Shown here: positions 6,664 through 12,118 of the stretch, one piece after another
Position numbering within the stretch: the first letter of the stretch is position 1
How the letters are laid out: each line of letters begins with the position of its first letter
Assembly: GCA_030625445.1 (NCBI GenBank)
Contig: DAOUQU010000018.1
Coordinates: 1 to 12,682, forward strand
DNA length: 12,682 bases
From: Gammaproteobacteria bacterium
Lineage (GTDB): Bacteria; Pseudomonadota; Gammaproteobacteria; Chromatiales; Chromatiaceae
Direction: 5' to 3'
Notes under the pieces: model-generated
Seen by the model: the letters and a program-made list of their open reading frames with translations, nothing else
The model's database searches: none
What the model was told of the DNA's origin: nothing
Made by a program: the position numbers and the translations under genes

Positions 6664-6669
6664 ATGAAG

Positions 6670-6822
6670 ATGAAAAAACAAATCGTGATCCCAATCGTGG
6701 CTTCATCGGTGGCTTTGATGCTCTCTGCCATTATCGTTATGACACAGGGGACGCACGCCGTTGAAAACATCCAACAGACGCATACAACGGATGCAATATA
6801 TGAGACAAGAGGAGCAATGTAA
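6670..6822 (+). CDS. Small secreted or membrane-anchored protein of unknown function (50 aa)
   Basis: I do not recognise this protein. It begins MKKQIVIPIVASSVALM, followed by LSAIIVMTQG: a lysine-rich start and about 20 hydrophobic residues, then THA-VE, a possible signal peptidase I site. The remaining 25 or so residues are polar (IQQTHTTDAIYETRGAM). It may be exported as a short peptide or stay anchored by an uncleaved helix. No lipobox Cys is present. The start is chosen by GAAGAG at 6-nt spacing; ATG 6664 would add two residues (MK). The last codon and stop overlap the ATG of the next gene (TAATG), and the next gene's Shine-Dalgarno (AGAGGAG) lies within its coding sequence. That overlap is the main evidence that both are real genes. 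The gene is probably transcribed with 6822-7265 from a promoter in the region upstream. Confidence 0.6.
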   Translation: MKKQIVIPIVASSVALMLSAIIVMTQGTHAVENIQQTHTTDAIYETRGAM

Positions 6823-7265
6823 TGAATCAGATGATTATTGACGGGGCAACTGGTGAAAAATTACAACTCCGGGATTTACGTGGCCGGAACTACTGGTACA
6901 CACGATCAAATAGCGGAACCACCTATTACACTGGCAAAGGGAGTGGAAATCAGGCATTGGGGAAGAGTCAAATCCCGGAAATCCGACATCATGAGGATCT
7001 GCTGGGCGATGAACTGATGATTGTTACCATCAACTTCACCGACACCAGCGAAGAGGCAGCGTTCTTTGAAGCAGTTGTGATGCACAAAACCGCAGAGGAA
7101 GCCGCCGACGGACTGGTTCCCTACATCGATTATTGGCAGCTGAATACCCATCTGGCTGCCGAAAATTTGATGGAAGTAGATCCTGAATGCGCGCTAAGAC
7201 TTGGAATCGTGGAGAATAAAGCGCTCTATAGCGGCAGTGTGCATGATGCGGTTGTGCTGCATTGA
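6822..7265 (+). CDS. Uncharacterised protein with weak GIY-YIG-like N-terminal pattern (147 aa)
   Basis: No family is recognised with certainty. Translation starts at ATG 6822 with a good ribosome site (AGAGGAG, about 7 nt upstream) and a one-base overlap with the previous stop. The N-terminal half has N-Y-W-Y (residues 23-26), ten residues later Y-Y-T-G-K-G-S-G-N-Q-A-L (35-46), and then S-E-E-A-A-F-F-E (76-83). This recalls the layout of LEM3-like GIY-YIG nuclease domains, which have Y-x-Y, then FYIGKGxGxR, then a Glu after 'sEEA'. Here the usual Arg would be Gln44 and Glu83 would be the metal ligand. If the relationship is real, activity may be lost. No signal peptide or membrane segment is visible; one Cys is present (about 123). 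The C-terminal half (PYIDYWQLNTHLAAENL...) matches nothing I know. It converges with menD. Confidence 0.75.
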   Translation: MNQMIIDGATGEKLQLRDLRGRNYWYTRSNSGTTYYTGKGSGNQALGKSQIPEIRHHEDLLGDELMIVTINFTDTSEEAAFFEAVVMHKTAEEAADGLVPYIDYWQLNTHLAAENLMEVDPECALRLGIVENKALYSGSVHDAVVLH

Positions 7266-7270
7266 AAGAT

Positions 7271-7307
7271 GAGTAGTGAGGCCTGAGTCGTGAGGATGAG
7301 TCGCAAC
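7271..7307. repeat. Short degenerate direct repeats of GAGTnGTGAG
   Basis: GAGTAGTGAG (7271-7280), GAGTCGTGAG (7285-7294) and GAGTCGCAAC (7298-7307) form an irregular array with a 13-14 bp period just after the stop of the unknown gene. It leads directly into the GGTTCCCA hairpin. Confidence 0.5.
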
Positions 7308-7308
7308 T

Positions 7309-7334
7309 GGTTCCCACGGTCCTCCGTGGGAACC
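7309..7334. repeat. GGTTCCCACGG hairpin repeat between convergent genes
   Basis: GGTTCCCACGG (7309-7319) and CCGTGGGAACC (7324-7334) are perfect 11-bp inverted arms around a TCCT loop. A related element with different stem bases occurs at 12035-12066. It lies between the 3' ends of the unknown gene and menD, so the very stable stem could block read-through or protect 3' ends in both directions. There is no T-run after it, so it is not a classic intrinsic terminator. Confidence 0.8.
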
Positions 7335-7344
7335 CATATCTGGA

Positions 7345-9000
7345 TTATGCATTCATCATCACTTCGATCAGGACAACGCCTTCCTGCGCCAATGCCTGAT
7401 GAAGAACACCTGAGAAATCAGCGCCCTGCTCCACCCTGTAGAATTCCAGATCGTATAAAGCGGCGACTTTTTGAAGATCAATCTCCGTATCTGTACGCCA
7501 GTAGCGGTCAAACTGCAGCAGCTGTGACTGTGGAAGCTGTCTGAATATTCCGCCGCCGTGATTGTTCAACACTACGATGACAGTATGCAGATCCTTCGCA
7601 GCCAGCAGGCCGTTCATATCGTGATAGAGCGTCAGGTCGCCAATCAGCGCAGCGACAGTGAAACCCTGTTTTTCAGATTCCGCAGCCATACCCAACAGTG
7701 TCGAGACATTTCCATCGATACCACTGGCGCCTCGGTTGGCGACGATTTGCAGTGGCTTGCTGTGCTTTCCTGAATAGCTGTCAATATAACGAATCGGCAG
7801 CGAGTTGCCGGAAAAGAGTATGCTGTTGTCCGCCAGGCCGCCAATCAGATCCTGTACGATTATTTGCTCCATTGGAGCCTCTGCTGCGCTCTTTACACGG
7901 CGGGATTCGTGAAACATAAACAGATGCAGCCACCCGGCAGGCGCTGCCGTCAGTTCATGCTGTCGCAGAAGCTGGCAAAAACTTTCAGGGGTCGCCCGCA
8001 CCATCTCGCTGGTGTGATGCAGCGGATCAGGCCAGCGCCCCGTTGGCTCAACCAGGATATGTTGCGCCGCACTGCTCTGCTGCAATAATTGCTGCAGCTG
8101 TTTCGATACCGGCATGGCGCCAAAACGGAGTATCCAGTGCGGCTGAAGATCCGCAGTCAGTCTGACGTCCCGCAGGCGTGTGTCGTAATCCACCACTACA
8201 TGCGTCAGATCATGCTCTCCAAAACGCAGCCCGGAGAGCGGATCTGCAAATATTGGAACACCACAAGTTTTCGCCAATGCAGTGACCTGACGGCGGAATG
8301 CAGCAGAGTCAATGCCGCCACCGCAAACAATCACTCCGGGCTGGCCGCTGATTTGACGTGCTATGGCGAGCAACTGCTGTTCATCTACACAGAGTTCAGA
8401 CACCCGGGCTTGTGCAGACTGGCCGCTGAAGAGAGCAGGCTCAGGAAGCGGCTCCACCGGAACCAGTGGCTCACGCAGCGGTATATTGATATGCACCGGG
8501 CCTGGATCCGGCCACTGGCTCTGGTGAACAGCCTGTACCGCGAGATGCATCAGTTGATGTCTGCTTTGCGAAGTCTCTTCAGCTGGCGGCAGCGCATGAA
8601 ATCCACGCACACTGCCGCCGAACAGCTTGATCTGGTCGATACTCTGGTTGGCGCCGTTATTCAGCAGCTCCCAGGGACGGTCTGCGCTCAGCAATATCAA
8701 AGGCGTCCCGCCTCTGTCAGCCTCGATGACCGCCGGATACCAGTTGCCGGGCGCACTTCCCGAGGTGCATACCAGGGCAACCGGCCGATGCTGTGCGCGT
8801 GCAATTCCAAGTGCATAAAAGGCGGCGCAGCGTTCATCAACCTGTACATGACAGCGAAGCGCTGCACGCCTCTCTGTCGCGAGAATCAGCGGGGTGTTGC
8901 GAGACCCGGGGGAGATCACGACATCGCTCACTCCGGCGGCTTCAAGACCACACAACAGTGCATCGCACCACATAAGATTAATAGTTGCCTGATCACTCAT
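7345..9000 (-). CDS. menD: 2-succinyl-5-enolpyruvyl-6-hydroxy-3-cyclohexene-1-carboxylate synthase
   Basis: MenD (551 aa; E. coli 556) is a thiamine-diphosphate enzyme. It joins 2-oxoglutarate (losing CO2) to isochorismate to give SEPHCHC in menaquinone biosynthesis. It has the three-domain layout of ThDP decarboxylases. The N-terminal Pyr domain starts with ALLCGLEAAGVSDVVISPGSR and NTPLILA, and includes CTSGSAPGNWYPAVIEA. A central domain is followed by a C-terminal PP domain with the cofactor motif GDLTLYHDMNGL, then VIVVLNNHGGGIFRQLPQ. The SPGSRxTP motif is diagnostic of MenD. Its ATG (8998-9000) overlaps the menF stop by 4 nt (ATGA), giving translational coupling to the enzyme that makes its substrate. 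It needs thiamine diphosphate, the product of ThiL encoded in the same window, though not the same transcript. No menH, menC, menE or menB is visible downstream. Confidence 0.97.
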   Translation of the reverse strand: MSDQATINLMWCDALLCGLEAAGVSDVVISPGSRNTPLILATERRAALRCHVQVDERCAAFYALGIARAQHRPVALVCTSGSAPGNWYPAVIEADRGGTPLILLSADRPWELLNNGANQSIDQIKLFGGSVRGFHALPPAEETSQSRHQLMHLAVQAVHQSQWPDPGPVHINIPLREPLVPVEPLPEPALFSGQSAQARVSELCVDEQQLLAIARQISGQPGVIVCGGGIDSAAFRRQVTALAKTCGVPIFADPLSGLRFGEHDLTHVVVDYDTRLRDVRLTADLQPHWILRFGAMPVSKQLQQLLQQSSAAQHILVEPTGRWPDPLHHTSEMVRATPESFCQLLRQHELTAAPAGWLHLFMFHESRRVKSAAEAPMEQIIVQDLIGGLADNSILFSGNSLPIRYIDSYSGKHSKPLQIVANRGASGIDGNVSTLLGMAAESEKQGFTVAALIGDLTLYHDMNGLLAAKDLHTVIVVLNNHGGGIFRQLPQSQLLQFDRYWRTDTEIDLQKVAALYDLEFYRVEQGADFSGVLHQALAQEGVVLIEVMMNA

Positions 9001-10340
9001 AGCAGATCCAGGATTGTTTGCAGCTTCAACTCGGTTTCAAGAAATTCACTGTGTGGATCGGAGTAAGCGGTAATGCCTGCTCCGGCAAAGAGTTCAGCCC
9101 TGTTGCCCTGCAGCAACGCACAACGCAGCATCACTGATGCATGCCCCTCCCCGCCACTGCTCATCCAGCCGAAGCCGCCACAATACCATCCACGTTGATG
9201 GTCGTCATTCTGCATCAGCCACTCTCGCGCTACATGATCAGGCGCACCCGACACTGCCGGTGTCGGATGCAAAGCGGCGACCAGTTTCAACAAAGTGACA
9301 TCACTCTCCACCCTGGCGTGAATGGGTGTCCAGATGTGCTGCAGACCGTGCAACTGCAGCAGCTGCGGCTTATCAGGGATATCCAGCTGTTCACACAGTG
9401 GAGCCAGTATCTGCTCAATGGTGTGCACCACAGGAAGGTGCTCATATTTCACCATACGCGCATCGGGAGTCTCGTCTGCAGCCACGGTTCCTGCCATGGC
9501 GTCGCACTTGAGCTTTCCCTGATGCAGAGAGACCAGGCGCTCAGGTGTCGCCGCCACCAGCATCACTCCATCCACGCGTGCTGCAAACAGCGTGCAGCCG
9601 GGATAGCGCTGTATGAGTCGGGCCATCAGTTGAGCCGCACTGAAATCAGACTTGCCCTCTACACGGATGCGCCGGCTCAGCACGACTTTGTTGAGGTCGC
9701 TACGGCGGATATCAGCCACCGCCTGCTCGACCCGGGCAATCCATTGATGATCCCGGGGAAAGACTTCGCTGCGTTGAAGCGGTTCTGCTTCACAACTATC
9801 GGCAGGTGACTGAACAGCGTTCATCATTGCTGTGAATGCCTGCATCCACTGATCGATGAGAGTCGCGCTGTAGAGAGATTCAGCATCGGCAGTGAAGGTG
9901 ATATAACAACCATCACAAGTGTAATCGAGCAACAGTTGTGGAACAATTACACAGCTGTTTGGCAGTCCGCTCCACCAACCACTCATGTGCTCATCTGGAT
10001 TAAAGGCATAACAGAAAAAAGCGACCGGATCTTCAGGATGGTGATCGCCAATATAGCGCCAGTGATGCTGCAACTGATCGAACTGCTGCTGAAGGTGGTC
10101 AAAACGGCCGACGCCCTGCTGCTCCAGCCGCATCACCTCGCCAGTAGCCAGCAGAGAGCGCTGCTCCTGCGGGCGCGCCCAGTAGAAGCAGGTTGAAGCT
10201 GTATCGGGCATCGCAGGAAAGCTCTGCCTTGCAAGCTTCAGGGTGATGCTTGTCAGCCTGGCGTCTGCATTATCACTCGACAAGGAGTCAAGCACCCGGC
10301 TCAGTTGCATGCGTAATTGCTGAAATGTGATATCAGACAT
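8997..10340 (-). CDS. menF: Isochorismate synthase (menaquinone-specific)
   Basis: MenF converts chorismate to isochorismate, the entry step to menaquinone. The C-terminal chorismate-binding domain shows SDLNKVVLSRRI, where Lys matches the general base Lys190 of E. coli MenF, and AATPERL, where Glu matches Glu240. It also shows DAMAGTVAADE, LHGLQHIWTPI, LHPTPAVSGAP and ELFAGAGITAYSDP. The ALAGT/AMAGT segment with Ala separates it from PabB (Lys). The Glu before this motif in E. coli (EALAGT) is Asp here. I chose ATG 10338-10340 (447 aa): it has GGA at 7-nt spacing. ATG 10353-10355 would add five residues but lacks a ribosome site, and the repeat just upstream begins next to it. The context with menD, rather than siderophore or salicylate genes, supports menF over entC or pchA. 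Confidence 0.93.
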   Translation of the reverse strand: MSDITFQQLRMQLSRVLDSLSSDNADARLTSITLKLARQSFPAMPDTASTCFYWARPQEQRSLLATGEVMRLEQQGVGRFDHLQQQFDQLQHHWRYIGDHHPEDPVAFFCYAFNPDEHMSGWWSGLPNSCVIVPQLLLDYTCDGCYITFTADAESLYSATLIDQWMQAFTAMMNAVQSPADSCEAEPLQRSEVFPRDHQWIARVEQAVADIRRSDLNKVVLSRRIRVEGKSDFSAAQLMARLIQRYPGCTLFAARVDGVMLVAATPERLVSLHQGKLKCDAMAGTVAADETPDARMVKYEHLPVVHTIEQILAPLCEQLDIPDKPQLLQLHGLQHIWTPIHARVESDVTLLKLVAALHPTPAVSGAPDHVAREWLMQNDDHQRGWYCGGFGWMSSGGEGHASVMLRCALLQGNRAELFAGAGITAYSDPHSEFLETELKLQTILDLL

Positions 10341-10355
10341 TGATAGATCCAGCAT

Positions 10356-10463
10356 CGTAGGCCGGATAAGGCGCTTTCACCGATTTTTGATTCAATACGT
10401 ATCTTCCAGCGCCGTCATCCGGCTTTGTGTTGCCGGATTTCGCTTACGCTCATCCGGCCTACG
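10356..10463. repeat. REP-like (BIME-type) GTAGGCCGGATAAGGCGC element pair
   Basis: GTAGGCCGGATAAGGCGC starts at 10357, directly upstream of menF. An inverted partner, CATCCGGCCTAC, ends at 10462, with CGCCGTCATCCGGC and GCCGGATTTCGCTTACG between them. The unit strongly resembles enterobacterial REP sequences (GCCGGATnnGGCG...CTTATCCGGCCTAC), and the pair forms a BIME-like inverted doublet about 105 bp long. Such elements are often moved by a RAYT transposase encoded elsewhere. It may stabilise or attenuate the transcript between nosY and menF. Confidence 0.8.
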
Positions 10464-10517
10464 AGTTTTTCCTGCACGGAGTTATTGAGAAGTTACGCAA
10501 CATCTCGAAAAACTCGT
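10461..10517. repeat. Inverted repeat with 11-bp arms, ACGAGTTTTTC
   Basis: ACGAGTTTTTC (10461-10471) and GAAAAACTCGT (10507-10517) are perfect inverted arms separated by 35 nt. The left arm runs out of the REP-like element. Just beyond, GCATC (10527-10531) and GATGC (10540-10544) flank a T-rich loop. Then AGTTTGCA-type repeats (GCAAACTG at 10549 and 10563) reach the nosY stop. No gene is supported in 10356-10571. Confidence 0.6.
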
Positions 10518-10571
10518 GCATAGAAGCATCGTTTTTTTGATGCCTAATGCAAACTGACGACTGCAAACTGT

Positions 10572-11399
10572 CTAAGGAAGGTCGCCCCGCTTGAAAAGAA
10601 AGTACCCCAGCGCAGAGCAGAGGAAACCCAGGACGACGGGATAGATAATGGCCCATGCAAGATAGCCGGTTTCACCAAAATTATCCAGGATCACATAGGC
10701 GGATGGTCCCAGCAGCACCAGCTGCGGATCGAACAGCATCATCGATGCCGTACGAAACACCTGCAGTGGATTGGCGAGTGCAATGGCAATGACACTCTCT
10801 GAAGAGATGCCCTCCCTGGTCATCACACCCAGCAATATCAGATCGAGAAACAGCAGCAGAAACAGCCACACCATGAAGGCGGATCCCTGCGCCACGTCAG
10901 CCGAACGCGCCAGCGTCGAAAGCAGCATGCCGATGCCGAGAAAGCACCATGCCAGCGAAATCAGCAGGGCGGTATAGATCAGCACCTGCCGCCATGGAAT
11001 CTCGGCGCCCTTGGTTGCAGCCCACAACACTGCCAGCAGCATCGCCAGCACCACCGGCAGAAACACCACCACAAAACGGCCGATCATTTTTCCCCAGAAC
11101 CAGGCTGCAAGCCCGACAGGAAGAGAGAGCAGATATTCGAAGATCCCAGCCTCACGATCCCCGGCAACCGAGCGCACCGTGGTAATCAATACAAACAGCG
11201 GCAGCACCGCCATGGTAATTTGCAGGTAGGTAACCAGCAGCCGTGACAGCCCGGTAAATCCCATGATGCGTGATTCGGTCAGGCCGGTGACAAACAACCC
11301 CACCACGATGCCGCCGAAAATCAGTGTATAGATCAGAAACCAGCGTGAACGCAGTGATTCGTTAATGTCTGCCCCGGCAGTCAGTAGTAGATGTTTCAT
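10572..11399 (-). CDS. nosY: NosY-like ABC-2 type permease
   Basis: The 275-aa protein is an ABC-2 family membrane permease with about six hydrophobic segments. These lie near residues 20-42, 58-78, 107-130, 141-162, 175-195 and 248-268. The conserved stretch TTVRSVAGDREAGIFEYLLSLPV is typical of NosY and related permeases. In nitrous-oxide reductase maturation, NosY works with the ATPase NosF and periplasmic NosD to supply the CuZ centre of NosZ. Here it follows an ATPase gene and nosL, and its ATG (11397-11399) overlaps the nosL stop by 4 nt. The length matches NosY (about 276 aa). Without nosD or nosZ in view, a related ABC system coupled to NosL cannot be excluded. The TAG stop at 10572 is followed at once by AGTTTGCA repeats. 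Confidence 0.85.
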   Translation of the reverse strand: MKHLLLTAGADINESLRSRWFLIYTLIFGGIVVGLFVTGLTESRIMGFTGLSRLLVTYLQITMAVLPLFVLITTVRSVAGDREAGIFEYLLSLPVGLAAWFWGKMIGRFVVVFLPVVLAMLLAVLWAATKGAEIPWRQVLIYTALLISLAWCFLGIGMLLSTLARSADVAQGSAFMVWLFLLLFLDLILLGVMTREGISSESVIAIALANPLQVFRTASMMLFDPQLVLLGPSAYVILDNFGETGYLAWAIIYPVVLGFLCSALGYFLFKRGDLP

Positions 11400-11887
11400 T
11401 GGCCTATTGAGGGTAATTGATCGGGTATCGATTGTGGTATATGCGTGTGGCTGTTGAGCTGCTTCTCTTTTTCATGGATGCGTTCAACTGCCTGTGTGAA
11501 GTCGATGCTACTGCCGGTTTTCTCTCGCTGCGCACCGAGTCCGTAATCCATGGGGGTGATTTTTCCTGTGACGTACCAGGCGCTGCGGGCGTCGATCCAC
11601 TCTCCGTCCCGGTGGCTGTTGACCCAGATTTCCGTCGCAGGGTTGTCTCTCCACGGCTGTTGCTCCAGCCACAACACAGCACAGCCGATGTCATCAAATT
11701 TATAGAGCTTGTTGCGACCGCCGACAGCTCCGCCGCGCACCTGTGCAGAGTAGCTTGGATCGCTGACAGCCATGGCGCAGCGCACACAGATCTCGCGATC
11801 CCAGCGCACCTCACCCGGACCTGTTTGCGGTTCGGCAGAACAGCCTGCCAATAGTGCTGCGAATATGATGAGTAAAATTCGTGTCAT
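11396..11887 (-). CDS. nosL: NosL-like copper-binding lipoprotein
   Basis: The protein (163 aa) starts MTRILLIIFAALLAGC, a short signal sequence with the lipobox LLAGC, so mature NosL would be a lipoprotein with its lipidated Cys at residue 16. The motif ICVRCAM (C-x-x-C-x-M) a little further on is the conserved Cu(I) site of NosL. FDDIGCAVLWLEQQPW, SAWYVTGK and PMDYGLGA are further family marks. NosL hands copper to the nitrous-oxide reductase assembly machinery in the periplasm. I chose ATG 11885-11887, because the longer frame would use TTG at 11917 inside a REP repeat and would bury the signal peptide. The ribosome site is poor. The stop overlaps nosY. Gene order here is F-L-Y, whereas the textbook order is D-F-Y-L. 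Confidence 0.9.
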   Translation of the reverse strand: MTRILLIIFAALLAGCSAEPQTGPGEVRWDREICVRCAMAVSDPSYSAQVRGGAVGGRNKLYKFDDIGCAVLWLEQQPWRDNPATEIWVNSHRDGEWIDARSAWYVTGKITPMDYGLGAQREKTGSSIDFTQAVERIHEKEKQLNSHTHIPQSIPDQLPSIGQ

Positions 11888-11905
11888 GATGAATTCAATA
11901 TATAG

Positions 11906-11982
11906 TGTAGGGTGCAATAAGCTCCGCGCATTGCACCAGAGAATGTCATGGTGGGATGCGCTACCGCTTATACCACCCTACG
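11906..11982. repeat. REP-like doublet, GTAGGGTG family in inverted pair
   Basis: The first unit (11906-11938) reads TGTAGGGTGCAATAAGC...GCGCATTGCACC. The second (11948-11982), on the other strand, reads CGTAGGGTGGTATAAGC...GCGCATCCCACC. They point outwards from a 9-bp spacer, forming a BIME-like pair that can fold as one long hairpin. The first unit is nearly the same as 1375-1407. The doublet starts 18 bp before the nosL start codon. Confidence 0.8.
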
Positions 11983-12034
11983 CTATGTGCATCTGTGGTG
12001 AAAATTCTCCATTTTCGAAGCTGGAGCTTCCGAT

Positions 12035-12066
12035 ACTGGTTCCCAAGCCGGAGCTTGGGAACCAGT
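12035..12066. repeat. GGTTCCCAAGC hairpin repeat
   Basis: ACTGGTTCCCAAGC (12035-12048) and GCTTGGGAACCAGT (12053-12066) are perfect 14-bp inverted arms around a CGGA loop. The element is related to 7309-7334. It is preceded by GAAGCTGGAGCTTC, another perfect palindrome with the same core AGCT. Confidence 0.85.
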
Positions 12067-12074
12067 TATTTTTT

Positions 12075-12107
12075 AATCTGTGTTTATCTGTGTGCATCTG
12101 TGGTTAA
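12075..12107. repeat. ATCTGTG repeat, half of the CACAGAT hairpin family
   Basis: AATCTGTGTTTATCTGTG followed by TGCATCTGTGGTTAA matches the right arm of the hairpin at 6506-6533 apart from one or two bases. No left arm is found next to it. It begins 11 bp after the nosF stop codon. TGTGCATCTGTGGT at 11986-11999 repeats its end in the same direction. Confidence 0.8.
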
Positions 12108-12118
12108 AAGTTTCTTGA

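Larger units (their letters stand above)
6327..6669. other. Divergent intergenic region, ribBA to unknown gene pair
   Basis: This 343-bp region must contain the promoters for ribBA (leftward) and for the small gene pair (rightward) unless ribBA is co-transcribed from further away, which the plus-strand genes make impossible here. On the minus strand, TATATTTGCTGCATGGGATAAAATAA just before ribBA (quoted in two parts: TATATTTGC, GGGATAAAAT) holds a plausible -10 TAAAAT without a good -35. The centre is a CACAGAT hairpin repeat, listed separately. No other gene or riboswitch was seen. Confidence 0.45.
11888..12118. other. Repeat-filled spacer between nosF and nosL
   Basis: This 231-bp gap is almost wholly repeats: a REP doublet (11906-11982), a partial GTGCATCTGTGG copy (11986-11999), a small palindrome GAAGCT-GG-AGCTTC (12017-12030), a 14-bp-arm GGTTCCCA hairpin (12035-12066) and half of the CACAGAT repeat (12075-12107). 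TATATATTG just upstream of nosL could be part of a -10 box, but no convincing promoter was found. No gene is supported. Confidence 0.7.

Noticed and set aside
7309..7334. Classic rho-independent terminator
   Set aside because: The stem is strong but no T-run follows on either strand.
8089..9066. 325-aa plus-strand reading frame
   Set aside because: It is antisense to menD and the end of menF, both confidently identified. The composition (many Arg, Gln, Cys) is typical of a shadow frame.
9141..9809. 222-aa plus-strand reading frame
   Set aside because: Antisense to menF, with no ribosome site or domain.
10340..10355. menF start at ATG 10355
   Set aside because: It has no ribosome site and sits against the REP-like element; ATG 10340 has GGA at normal spacing.
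10459..10656. 65-aa minus-strand frame between nosY and menF
   Set aside because: Overlaps the nosY end in another frame, and the remainder translates an inverted repeat.
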